A DNA stretch of 64,000 nt, from assembly GCA_031552235.1 (NCBI GenBank), contig JAVBMR010000006.1:1-64000 (forward strand), in the 5' to 3' direction. A model generated the notes under the pieces. It was not told where the DNA came from and did no database searches. It saw nothing but the letters and a program-made list of their open reading frames with translations. This stretch comes from WRDF01 sp031552235. Lineage in GTDB: Bacteria; Bacteroidota; Bacteroidia; Bacteroidales; Rikenellaceae. The position numbers were made by a program, and so were the translations under genes. This document shows, piece by piece, positions 7,020-15,505 of this stretch (position 1 is the first letter of the stretch; each line of letters begins with the position of its first letter).

Positions 7020-10000
7020 ATGAAAAAATATAAAAGCATGAAAAAGTTACTTCTTTATGCATTTGCAGCCATCGTGGGTTTCGCATCCTGCTCCAAAGAT
7101 CCGATAGGCGGTTCGGGGTCGCGCGAAAAAGGGGAAGAGGTTGTGTATGAACTGTCTGTCGGCTCGCTCGACGACTCCCGCTACAATATGACAGTCGGCG
7201 GCGTGGGCAACGTAGACCCCGCAACGATCCTGATCCTGTATGTCATGGAGGTATCCACTTTGGACGGACACGTTTACGGCAGGTATCAGCGCTATGTGGA
7301 TCTTTCCGTAAATTCCGGAACCAATTTCCGCGTCAACCTTATGGCCGACAAATATAAGGTTGCCGTTTGGGCCGGTTTTACGCCTAAAGAAGATGGTGTC
7401 GGTGTGCGCGAACCTTCTCCGATAGGCAATGGATATATCGACGCGAATATTGGAACGACTGCTACTGCAGGCAATTATTTCTGGGAGATATCTCCTTCGT
7501 TGTCACAGGTAACGATGAGTACTTTTAACTATGACATCAAGGAAGACTGGTTTATCAATGGCGGTCGCCGCATGATGCGCGACGCGTATTGCGGAACCAA
7601 ATCGATAGACCTTATAAACGGTGTTGTGGCAGGAAACATGCCGCTGAAAAGGCCGCTCGGACGTGTAGCGGTGTATGCCAAAAACATGGACGCCGACAGG
7701 CTGGCCGCGGCAGGTTTCGCAGTGCCGGACAGCGTTTCGGTAACCTTCCCCGCCGGAACCGTACCGACACAATATAATGTACTTACACCCGGAACGGTTG
7801 CGGGAGTTGTCAATACGGGCGATCTGGTTTACGGCCACAACCTTGACGCGGTAAACCACTCTGTTGCGGAAAGCGCAACGCTTGGAACTTTGACTCTGCC
7901 CGACCTCCAACTCATAACTTTCGAGTATCTGTTCCCGACCCCTGGTGCGACCAAAATCTCCGGGATGACGATAAGGTACTTCTCCGAAGGTAATGAAATA
8001 ACCGGACTGACGAGCGTAGTCCCCGATTTCCCGGTGGTTGCCAACAAGCAGAGCCGCTATGTGTTCGATCCGTTCAGCAGCACCCCCCACCAGTATCTGG
8101 CGGTAGTTAAAGACGCGAACGGCAACGTTATTGTTCCGGCCGCAGGTGACGGTACGTTCCTCGATCCGGCAACGGTACTTGCGGAAGCCCTGGCTTTGGT
8201 GCCGGCCGGCGGTACTATCAAGTTCTACACAGGCAGCTTCAAGTCTGCAGGCGTGATCATAGACAAAGACATAACGATAGAAGGCGTGGAAGGCGCTGGC
8301 AAAACGACGATTTACGGCGAAAGCCCGCTTCTGCGAACAACAGCCGCAGGATTTGGCCAGGCCCCGATATTGTACATCAAGGATGCCGACGTCAATATCA
8401 AGAACGTAACGTTCAGCATCAAGAACACCCTGTATCCGCTTGTTGTCGACGGGCTTGTGATCGAAGGAGCCTCGGCGGTTTCACTTGAAAGCGTTGTGTT
8501 CGACGGGATCAATAACTTTACCGGCACTACCTACAGGCCGAGCGGAAGCCAGCACGGACGCTGTGTGACAGTGCTTCCGACCAGCACGCTTACGGCAGAC
8601 AAGTGTACGTTCAAGAAGTACAACAAGAACGCCGTAGACGTATTTGGCGGAGCTGTCGCCAACCTGTCGAACTGTGCGGTTGTCGGCGACAGCTACAATG
8701 CGCAGACCGTATATAACGCCACAGCAGGAACCCCGACGGAAAAACTGACTGCCGCCTACGCAGGCCACGCGACTCAGAACGGTTTCGTATTCCGCACAGG
8801 CGCTACAGGCTCAGTAACAGGCTGTTCGTTCTCCAATATTACGTACAACCTCGACAAAGGCTTGAGGAAAGCGAAATACGACCAGAGCCGTGCCGTTTAC
8901 CTCTACGAGCCGGGAACCGAAACCTCGGTAGCTGGCGAAAATGACGAAACCAATATATACACCAACTGCGAACTGAACTGGAGCGCGTGGACCGCTACGC
9001 CTGAGAGCAGCGACGCTACGCTTAGCGATATCAAACTGAACGGCGCATCTATTGCCGGTTTCGATCCGCAGGTGTTAGGGTACAATATTAATGTGTCGGA
9101 CGATGTTGCGACGGCGTTGGTAACTGCCGAAAAGGCTGACTTCTACGCTACGATGACCATCGCCCCTGCAACCTCTACTGCGCTGACATTGGGTGTTATG
9201 CAGACATTCACGATAAACACTACCTCGGAAGACGGTTCTTCATCGCTGGAGTATACCGTTAACGTAACCCGCGTGAAGTCGAATGTCGCTACATTGAGTG
9301 CACTTACATACTTCAACGGTACGGCAGATGTGGCTGTGCCTGGATTTAGCGCGGATGTGACCGAGTACAGTATCAATGTGCCGTACAACGTGGCGGCGAC
9401 CCAGATAAAAGCGACGACTACACATGCCGGTGCAGCCAAGGTGATCACCCCGAATGCGTCGACACCGCTTACGGTTGACCAAATGCAGTCTTTCACCGTG
9501 GTTGTGACAGCTCAGGACGGAGTGACTGTCAAAACTTATACGGTGAATATAACCCGCCAGCGCTCGGCCGACGTTACACTGAGCTCGCTCAAGATCGACG
9601 GAGCTACGGTTACAGGTTTTGTCGCTGGGCAGACAGGAGTGTTGACATACAGCCAAAGCGTTCCATATGCAACTTCGACCGCGACGATAACAGCAACCGC
9701 GACCAAAGCCGGCGAGGGAGCGACGGTAGTTGTCAGCCCGGCGGTAGCAACATCGCTTACCGTTGGAGTGGCTAAACCTTTCACAATCACAGTGACCGCC
9801 CCCGACCAGACTACAACCGCTGTCTACACAGTGAACGTAACCCGTCAGGCTGCTTCGTCTAACTCGAAATTAAGCGCCCTCAATGTAAACGGGGTTAGTG
9901 TTCCGGGCTTTAGCGCAACGCAGTTGGCTTACAACGTCGAACTTCCTTATGCTACCTCTACAGCTACGATAACGGCTACGGCAGAAGATAACCTTCTTGT

Positions 10001-10427
10001 AAGGTCGGTAACGGTTAGCCCGAATGGATCGACGCCGCTTACCGCAGGTGCGGCAACGCTTTTCACGGTTACCGTGACGGCCCAGGACGGATCGACTACG
10101 GCTTACACAGTTAACGTAACCCGTAAGGCGGCTTCGACAAACTCGAAATTGGCTACGCTCAAGGTAAATGGAGTTGATGTTACAGGTTTTAGCGCAACGC
10201 AGTTGTCTTATAGCGTAGATCTTCCTTTCGGCACTGAGATGGCTGCGGTAACGGCTACGGCGGAAGACGCTCTTGTAAAATCTGTTGTGATCACTCCGTC
10301 TGGTTCTGCGTCGCTTACTGCAGGTGTGGCAGTACCCTTTACGGTGGTAGTGACTGCGGAGGACAACTCGGCATCGACATATACTGTTAATGTAACCCAG
10401 TTGGAGGAAGTGATTCCTGAACCATAA
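7020..10427 (+). CDS. Large surface lipoprotein with beta-helix region and five cadherin-like repeats
   Basis: An 1135-residue adhesin-like protein. Signal and lipobox (MKKLLLYAFAAIVGFASC) lie at the N-terminus; ATG 7038 is an alternative start. Residues of about 35-340 form a fimbrillin/DUF6562-like domain shared with the preceding protein. Residues of about 400-640 look like a right-handed beta-helix, with stacked turns such as IKDADVNIKNVTFSIKN and VSLESVVFDG. From about 665 to the end there are five cadherin-like beta-sandwich repeats of about 90 residues, each ending in YTVNVTR or a close variant. The C-terminus is EEVIPEP. The role is probably adhesion or a stalk, and the partner is the lipoprotein encoded just upstream. 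A strong terminator follows. Confidence 0.65.
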   Translation: MKKYKSMKKLLLYAFAAIVGFASCSKDPIGGSGSREKGEEVVYELSVGSLDDSRYNMTVGGVGNVDPATILILYVMEVSTLDGHVYGRYQRYVDLSVNSGTNFRVNLMADKYKVAVWAGFTPKEDGVGVREPSPIGNGYIDANIGTTATAGNYFWEISPSLSQVTMSTFNYDIKEDWFINGGRRMMRDAYCGTKSIDLINGVVAGNMPLKRPLGRVAVYAKNMDADRLAAAGFAVPDSVSVTFPAGTVPTQYNVLTPGTVAGVVNTGDLVYGHNLDAVNHSVAESATLGTLTLPDLQLITFEYLFPTPGATKISGMTIRYFSEGNEITGLTSVVPDFPVVANKQSRYVFDPFSSTPHQYLAVVKDANGNVIVPAAGDGTFLDPATVLAEALALVPAGGTIKFYTGSFKSAGVIIDKDITIEGVEGAGKTTIYGESPLLRTTAAGFGQAPILYIKDADVNIKNVTFSIKNTLYPLVVDGLVIEGASAVSLESVVFDGINNFTGTTYRPSGSQHGRCVTVLPTSTLTADKCTFKKYNKNAVDVFGGAVANLSNCAVVGDSYNAQTVYNATAGTPTEKLTAAYAGHATQNGFVFRTGATGSVTGCSFSNITYNLDKGLRKAKYDQSRAVYLYEPGTETSVAGENDETNIYTNCELNWSAWTATPESSDATLSDIKLNGASIAGFDPQVLGYNINVSDDVATALVTAEKADFYATMTIAPATSTALTLGVMQTFTINTTSEDGSSSLEYTVNVTRVKSNVATLSALTYFNGTADVAVPGFSADVTEYSINVPYNVAATQIKATTTHAGAAKVITPNASTPLTVDQMQSFTVVVTAQDGVTVKTYTVNITRQRSADVTLSSLKIDGATVTGFVAGQTGVLTYSQSVPYATSTATITATATKAGEGATVVVSPAVATSLTVGVAKPFTITVTAPDQTTTAVYTVNVTRQAASSNSKLSALNVNGVSVPGFSATQLAYNVELPYATSTATITATAEDNLLVRSVTVSPNGSTPLTAGAATLFTVTVTAQDGSTTAYTVNVTRKAASTNSKLATLKVNGVDVTGFSATQLSYSVDLPFGTEMAAVTATAEDALVKSVVITPSGSASLTAGVAVPFTVVVTAEDNSASTYTVNVTQLEEVIPEP
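9012..10410 (+). repeat. Five tandem cadherin-like domain repeats within the adhesin gene
   Basis: Units begin near 9012, 9286, 9571, 9859 and 10138. Each encodes xLSxLxxxGxxVxGF, a central strand pair, then SPxxxTxLTxGxxxxFTxxVTAxDGxxxxYTVNVTR. The last two units are most alike in DNA; both contain AACTCGAAATT and TTTAGCGCAACGCAGTTG. This suggests the array grew by duplication at its 3' end. Boundaries are approximate. Confidence 0.75.
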
Positions 10428-10442
10428 TTAATTCCTGAACCC

Positions 10443-10487
10443 AAACGATAAGGCCGCCCGACATGTGTCGGGCGGCCTTATCGTTTT
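10443..10487 (+). terminator. Strong terminator of the surface-structure operon
   Basis: AAACGATAAGGCCGCCCGAC pairs perfectly with GTCGGGCGGCCTTATCGTTT around a short loop, about 20 bp of stem followed by T residues. Confidence 0.92.
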
Positions 10488-10566
10488 AGGGAGACAACAG
10501 GCTTTGTTTGCGAATTTCGGCATCATTTACCCGATTTTGACGTAGAAATATGAGATAAGCATTATA

Positions 10567-10748
10567 CTAAACTACCATGTACTCAAAGTGCATGGTAGTT
10601 TAGTTAGAGGAGTAAATTCCTCCCGCCGAGTCGCTTCGCCGCCCCTTGGGGCGGCGAAGAAAAAACAACAGAAAGGCCCGACTTGAAAAATTAGAAATTT
10701 ATGGAAACTGAAAGTAACCGCAATCAATTGGCGGGTTTTTAACCGTTA
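10567..10748. repeat. Three-hairpin dispersed repeat, family D copy 1
   Basis: This block contains three hairpins in a row: ACTACCATG/CATGGTAGT, GAGGA/TCCTC, and TCGCCGCCCC/GGGGCGGCGA. Then come AACAACAGAAAG, ACTGAAAGTAACCGC and GGGTTTTTAACC. The reverse complement of 46862-47056 carries the same pieces in the same order. It lies in the gap between two convergent genes. No open frame is shared by the copies. Confidence 0.75.
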
Positions 10749-10763
10749 GCTGAAACAATAAAC

Positions 10764-10792
10764 GCGGTGCCGGGGAGAAACCCCGGCACCGC
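10764..10792 (-). terminator. Terminator of the EF-G-like gene
   Basis: GCGGTGCCGGGG (10764-10775) pairs with CCCCGGCACCGC (10781-10792). The minus-strand transcript continues into a T-rich stretch. Confidence 0.8.
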
Positions 10793-10812
10793 GCATTTGG
10801 GGCCGAACGCCT

Positions 10813-12969
10813 TTACTCGTCTTTCTCCTGTTCCGAGTAAGCTTTCAGGAGTTTGTCCTGCACGTCTGCCGGAACCTGCTCGAACGAAGCGAATTTCATC
10901 GAATAGGTTGCCCGGCCGCTCGTCAATGAACTGAGCGTGGTCGAATAGCGGTACATCTCGGCGAGGGGTACGCGAGCCACGAGGCGATCGAACCCGGCGT
11001 CGGATGTCATGCCCTCGATCATCGCCCTGCGGCTCTGCATGTCGCTCATCACGTCGCCCATTTTGTCCGAAGGCACGAGAACCTCGACAGTATAGATAGG
11101 CTCCATAATCTTAGGGCCGGCGTTGCGGAATGCCTCGCGGAACGCGTTGCGGCCAGCCAGTTTGAACGAAATTTCGTTCGAATCAACAGGGTGCATCTTG
11201 CCGTCGTAGACCACCACGCGGATATCGCGGGCGTAAGACCCTGTAAGCGGGCCTTCCTCGATCTTCTCCATTATACCTTTCAGGATGGCGGGCAGGAACC
11301 GGGCGTCGATGGCGCCGCCGACGATGGCCGAGTAGAATTGCAGCTTGCCGCCCCAATCCAGCTCGATCTCCTCCTTGCCCTTGACGTTCACCACGATATC
11401 CTTGCCGTTCACCTTGTATTTCGACGGTTCGGGCATGCCCTCATAGTATGGTTCGATCACGAGGTGCACCTCGCCGAACTGCCCGGCGCCGCCCGATTGT
11501 TTCTTGTGGCGGTAGTCCGCGGCCGCTACCTTGGTGATGGTTTCGCGGTAGGAGATGCGCGGAGCGAAAAACTCGACATCGACCTTGTAATTGTTGGCGA
11601 GCGTGGTCTTCATAATGTTCAGGTGGTGTTCGCCCTGGCCCTGCACGATGGTCTGCTTCAGCTCCTTGGAGTATTCCACGAGGAACGTTGGATCTTCGAA
11701 CGCCAGCTTGTTCAGCATTTCGCCGAGTTTCTCCTCGTCGGCCGAGTTCACCGCCCTCACGGCCGCGCGGTAACGCGGGTCGGGGAATGCCATTGGGGCG
11801 ATCTGTATTATATCGCCCGGGGCGCAAAGCGTATCGTTGGTTTTCGTGCCTTTCAGTTTGACGGTGCAGCCGATGTCGCCGGCGAACATTTCGGTCACTT
11901 TCACACGGTTCTTCCCGGCCACGGCGAACAACTGCGCGATCTTTTCCTTGTTCCCCGTGCGGGCGTTGACCACTTCCATGCCCTCGGCCAGCCTGCCTCG
12001 GATCACGCGGAAGTAGCTTATCTCGCCTATGTGCTGTTCGACGCTGCTCTTGAAAACGAACGCTGCCGCCGGGCCGTTCTCGTCGGCCGCGATCTCTTTG
12101 CCGTCCACGGTTTTGAAGTCAGGCGCTTTCAGCGGGCCTGGCGCCACGTTTATTACAAATTCCATGAGGCGCTTCGTACCGATATCCCGTTTGCCCGAGG
12201 TGCAGAACACCGGCATCAGGTCGCGCTTGGCAAGGCCGATCTTCAGTCCGTTGCGCATTTCGTCCTGAGTGAGCATGCCCTTTTCGAAGTAGAGCTCCAT
12301 AAGGTTTTCGTCGTTCTCGGCGGCGGCTTCGGTGAGGATGTTATTGAGTTCTTTCGCGCGCTCCATTTCCGATTCGGGGATGTCCAGCTCTTCGCGGGTT
12401 CCGTTCTCGTCCTTGAATTTGTAGAGTTTCATCATCAGCACGTCGATGAATGCGTTGAAGCCGGGCCCCGGATTGACGGGGTACTGCACGATCACGGGTT
12501 TTACGCGCGAAGAGGCGCGTAGCGAGTCTATGGTCATTTCCCAGTTCGCCTTCTCGTGGTCGAGCTGGCTCACGACGGCGATGATGGGTTTTTCGTTGCG
12601 GCGGGCGTAGCGTGCCTGAACCTCGCTGCCGGCCTCGAACCCGTTCTGGGCGTTGAAAAGCATCAGACCTACGTCGGCAACCTTGAACGCGGAGAAAAGC
12701 CCGCCGCAGAAGTCGTCCGATCCCGGAGTGTCGATGATATTGAGTTTCTTCTCTTTGAATTCCGTGAAAAGGATGGTCGGGTATATCGACCTCTTGTAAA
12801 GATGCTCAAGGTCGGTGTTGTCCGAGAGGGTGTTGTCGTTCTCTATGCTACCCCTGCGGTCTATAACCTTACCCTCAAAGGCCATAGCTTCTGCAAGGGT
12901 AGTTTTCCCGGAGCCCGGCGCGCCGAGCAGTACGACATTCTTGATGTCGCTTGTCTTATAAGTTTTCAT
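10813..12969 (-). CDS. Elongation factor G paralogue (EF-G2-like)
   Basis: A 718-residue protein with the whole EF-G domain order: G domain, domain II, then domains III-V (GEHHLNIMK; RISYRETI; GGAGQFGEVHL; EPIYTVEVLVPSDKMGDVMSDMQSRR). The P-loop GAPGSGKT is intact at 16-23. The G3 motif reads DTPGSD at 80-85 where canonical EF-G has DTPGHVD, so the catalytic His is Ser. Switch I lacks RGITI, and G4 reads SQLD (134-137) instead of NKxD. Bacteroides EF-G2 is reported to support translation without GTPase activity under starvation; this gene fits that type. It is a lone gene with its own terminator. Confidence 0.88.
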   Translation of the reverse strand: MKTYKTSDIKNVVLLGAPGSGKTTLAEAMAFEGKVIDRRGSIENDNTLSDNTDLEHLYKRSIYPTILFTEFKEKKLNIIDTPGSDDFCGGLFSAFKVADVGLMLFNAQNGFEAGSEVQARYARRNEKPIIAVVSQLDHEKANWEMTIDSLRASSRVKPVIVQYPVNPGPGFNAFIDVLMMKLYKFKDENGTREELDIPESEMERAKELNNILTEAAAENDENLMELYFEKGMLTQDEMRNGLKIGLAKRDLMPVFCTSGKRDIGTKRLMEFVINVAPGPLKAPDFKTVDGKEIAADENGPAAAFVFKSSVEQHIGEISYFRVIRGRLAEGMEVVNARTGNKEKIAQLFAVAGKNRVKVTEMFAGDIGCTVKLKGTKTNDTLCAPGDIIQIAPMAFPDPRYRAAVRAVNSADEEKLGEMLNKLAFEDPTFLVEYSKELKQTIVQGQGEHHLNIMKTTLANNYKVDVEFFAPRISYRETITKVAAADYRHKKQSGGAGQFGEVHLVIEPYYEGMPEPSKYKVNGKDIVVNVKGKEEIELDWGGKLQFYSAIVGGAIDARFLPAILKGIMEKIEEGPLTGSYARDIRVVVYDGKMHPVDSNEISFKLAGRNAFREAFRNAGPKIMEPIYTVEVLVPSDKMGDVMSDMQSRRAMIEGMTSDAGFDRLVARVPLAEMYRYSTTLSSLTSGRATYSMKFASFEQVPADVQDKLLKAYSEQEKDE

Positions 12970-13065
12970 ATCAGGAAATAATTTAGTTATTAGGTTTTAG
13001 GCATCCTGAAGCCGACTTCCGGCGTCCCTATAAATATAGGGAAATAATAATTAATATCCGATATC

Positions 13066-13097
13066 TTGCGGGCATTATATTTTTTAATGTAAATTTG
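13066..13097 (+). promoter_or_regulatory. Promoter of the S41 protease gene
   Basis: TTG (13066-13068), 21-bp spacer, TAAATTTG (13090-13097), a perfect -7 box. The start of transcription falls near 13102, which favours the ATG at 13123 over that at 13105. Confidence 0.7.
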
Positions 13098-13122
13098 GGG
13101 CAGTATGCCAAGCCCGAACAAA

Positions 13123-14565
13123 ATGCGTAAACTGATACTATCGCTCGCCGCGGCCGTGCTGCTTGCGGGCTGCGAAAAAGAAAAAATAACCGACAACAAC
13201 GGCGTAAACAGATGGGTGCACGCGACATTGGAGAGCGAGTACCTGTGGTCGTCCGAGCTGGGGGAGTACTCTCCTTCGAGCCTTGCGCCGGACAAGTACT
13301 TCAAAACGGTGCGTTACCGCAGCAACCGCACTGTTGACTATGAGGATGATTATTATGGCGACCGGTTCTCGGCCGTTACACGTAAGGATGCGGGGGCGCG
13401 GTCGGCGGAGATGCTGGATGCGGGCGATAATGCCAACGACTTCGGATTCGTGACCATGATGTACACCAGCGAATCTACGGGGGATGTCGTTTACGGCCAG
13501 ATAATCTATGTGGTCCCAGGTTCTCCGGCGGACAGGGCGGGCATAAAGCGCGGCTATAACTACAACGCCATGGAGGTGGGCCCGGCCGTGTATGAAACAC
13601 CCCTGTCTGTAAGTGATTTCGCAACGGCGCTGTCGAACCGGACCGTCACATTCCATTTCTTCTATCCCGAATCGAAAGCGGTAAAAATAACCAGGGCGTC
13701 TTACGAGGACAACCCCGTGATCTTCGACAGTATCTACGATACCGACCAGGGCAAAACGGCGTATCTTGTCTACAACCACTTTACTTCGGGTGCGAACGAC
13801 AAATTTAACAACGACCTGAAAAAGGTTTTCGCACGCTTCAAAAGAGAGGGCGTGGAAAACCTGATCCTCGACCTGCGGTACAACGGGGGCGGCGAGCTGA
13901 AAGCGGCGGTGCTGCTGGCAAGCCTCATCGCGCGGACAGGCGATTTGGGGAAAACTTTCGCATACCTCGAACGCAACAAGCATAAAGGGCAGAATTTCGA
14001 CAGGTACGACATGCAGAGATTCTACTCGCTTTCGGCTGTCGGGGCGGAAAACAACCTGAATGTCAGGCAGCTTTACATAATTACGCTCGAATACACGGCG
14101 TCGGCCAGCGAGTTGGTGCTGCATTGCCTGAAGCCCTATTTCGGCGACGACCTGAAGCATGTCGGGAAGAAAACATACGGCAAGAACGTCGGGAGCAAAG
14201 AGATAACGAACGGGAGTTACGACTGGATAATAAGGCCGATCACGCTGAGGGCATATAATAAGAATGGGGTGTCCGGTTATGAGGAAGGAATTCCGGTCAG
14301 TACTTACAGGACCGGAGAGGAAAGTTATGTGTATGGTAACAGCGGTTTGGGATTCAGTTCCTACAGCGTGATAGGGGATTTCGGCGAACTCGAAAACACC
14401 CCCGAGATAATGCTTCAGAAAGTCGTTAACCATATAAATACTGGCCTGTGGCCGGTGTCGGTGCGTTCGGCAGACGGTCCTGACGAAAGGGATGCGATTT
14501 ACAAGAAGTCGGCGCCCGGCATACGGGAGAGGGGGCTTACGGAAGAGGGCGTTACGGTGTTTTAA
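13123..14565 (+). CDS. S41 family C-terminal processing peptidase-like lipoprotein
   Basis: A 480-residue lipoprotein; MRKLILSLAAAVLLAGC places the Cys at about 17. A PDZ-like region (IIYVVPGSPADRAGIKRGY) lies near 130-150. The S41 fold follows: NLILDLRYNGGGELKAAVLL near 248, and the catalytic Ser block EYTASASELVLHCL near 325, with GKKTYGKNVGS further on carrying the probable Lys. Proteases of this kind cut C-terminal ends of exported proteins. The start at 13123 is supported by the promoter position. It diverges from the EF-G-like gene. The substrate is unknown. Confidence 0.88.
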   Translation: MRKLILSLAAAVLLAGCEKEKITDNNGVNRWVHATLESEYLWSSELGEYSPSSLAPDKYFKTVRYRSNRTVDYEDDYYGDRFSAVTRKDAGARSAEMLDAGDNANDFGFVTMMYTSESTGDVVYGQIIYVVPGSPADRAGIKRGYNYNAMEVGPAVYETPLSVSDFATALSNRTVTFHFFYPESKAVKITRASYEDNPVIFDSIYDTDQGKTAYLVYNHFTSGANDKFNNDLKKVFARFKREGVENLILDLRYNGGGELKAAVLLASLIARTGDLGKTFAYLERNKHKGQNFDRYDMQRFYSLSAVGAENNLNVRQLYIITLEYTASASELVLHCLKPYFGDDLKHVGKKTYGKNVGSKEITNGSYDWIIRPITLRAYNKNGVSGYEEGIPVSTYRTGEESYVYGNSGLGFSSYSVIGDFGELENTPEIMLQKVVNHINTGLWPVSVRSADGPDERDAIYKKSAPGIRERGLTEEGVTVF

Positions 14566-14581
14566 TCCCGAAGGGTTGAAT

Positions 14582-14612
14582 TCCCCGCAGCTTTCTGCGG
14601 GGTGGTTTAATT
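14582..14612 (+). terminator. Hairpin behind the S41 gene
   Basis: CCCCGCAG pairs with CTGCGGGG around a short loop (14582-14601), followed by TGGTTTAATTT. The same CCCCGCAGCTT-CTGCGGGGTGGTT hairpin recurs at 51537-51560, so it may also be a dispersed repeat. Confidence 0.5.
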
Positions 14613-14763
14613 TCCCGGCCTTCGAGCGCCTTGTTGCGAAAACAGAAGCTGCTGCGCCCGGGGTGACACCAAAAGAGAAACCCGAAACACGTCCTAAGGC
14701 AGGAATTTTGTAGCTTCAATTAAAGTTGAGTGCATTCAATCACCCTTTAATAATGTATAAGCT

Positions 14764-15342
14764 ATGAAAAACTATTTTGTAACAGAAATCAAGGAAGCGG
14801 TAAAAAATTGGTGGGTATCCCTGCTTGTGGGCATTCTCGCCGTCATCGTGGGCATTTGGGCGCTTATGACCCCCTATGCCTCGTTCGCGGCGTTGATCAT
14901 CCTGTTCGAGGCTGCCCTTATCACTGCCGGTATCCTCGAAATCGTTTTTGCGGTCTCGAACCGTAAAATACTCGTCGGATGGGGCTGGAGCCTCACGGCA
15001 GGTATACTTGAGATTTTGCTGGGTATTATGCTGGTAGCGACGCCTATGGTAGAAGTCGGGTTGATACTGGTCTACGTGGTCGGGTTCTGGATTCTGTTCC
15101 GCTCGATATGGTCTATCGGGGCGTCTTTCGACCTGCACCAGTTAGGCGTGCGCGGATGGGGATGGCTTCTGGCGCTTAGTATCCTGATGGTTCTGTTCTC
15201 GTTCCTGTTCATGCTCAGCCCTGCCTTCGGCGGCATATTCATGGTAATATTTATGGGCATGGCGCTGCTGGTCTACGGTGTTTTCCGTATATGCCTCGCG
15301 TTCAGCCTCAAGTCGCTCGGTAAAGAGATAGAAAAGAAATAA
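14764..15342 (+). CDS. DUF308/HdeD-type membrane protein
   Basis: A 192-residue protein that is almost all membrane helix, with six segments arranged in pairs (WWVSLLVGILAVIVGIWAL, AALIILFEAALITAGILEI, GWSLTAGILEILLGIMLV, LILVYVVGFWILFRSI, GWLLALSILMVLFSFLF, FGGIFMVIFMGMALLVYG). This matches the DUF308 repeat of HdeD, an acid-resistance protein in E. coli; the role in Bacteroidales is unknown. It starts about 200 bp after the S41 gene and ends before a bidirectional terminator. Confidence 0.85.
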   Translation: MKNYFVTEIKEAVKNWWVSLLVGILAVIVGIWALMTPYASFAALIILFEAALITAGILEIVFAVSNRKILVGWGWSLTAGILEILLGIMLVATPMVEVGLILVYVVGFWILFRSIWSIGASFDLHQLGVRGWGWLLALSILMVLFSFLFMLSPAFGGIFMVIFMGMALLVYGVFRICLAFSLKSLGKEIEKK

Positions 15343-15405
15343 GTGTGAATCGCTTTGGCAGCTCGTCCTAAAGGGGTGGGTTGCCGACTTTCGCAGAAAG
15401 CTAAG

Positions 15406-15437
15406 AATCAGGGCCGCGTATTTACGCGGCCCTGATT
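15406..15437. terminator. Bidirectional terminator between convergent genes
   Basis: AATCAGGGCCGCGTA pairs with TACGCGGCCCTGATT with a tiny loop. It lies between the DUF308 gene and waaA, which converge. Confidence 0.8.
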
Positions 15438-15439
15438 GG

Positions 15440-15505
15440 TTCTCTGCCCACCGCCGGCGGAAGACAGCGTAGCAAGGGGTATTTTGCAGGTGAGTTTTTT
15501 ATTCC
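15440..15505. repeat. Degenerate end of the MITE-like family A
   Basis: GCCCACCGCCGGCGG, then AGGGGTATTTTGCAGG and a T run resemble the right end at 51825-51880 (GCCGCCGGCGGCAG, then GGGGTATTCTTGCGG and a T run). The match is weak and only one end is visible. Confidence 0.35.

Noticed and set aside
9012..10410. Possible CRISPR-like array
   Set aside because: The repeat period is about 280 bp and in frame with a protein. These are protein domain repeats, with no spacers and no cas genes.
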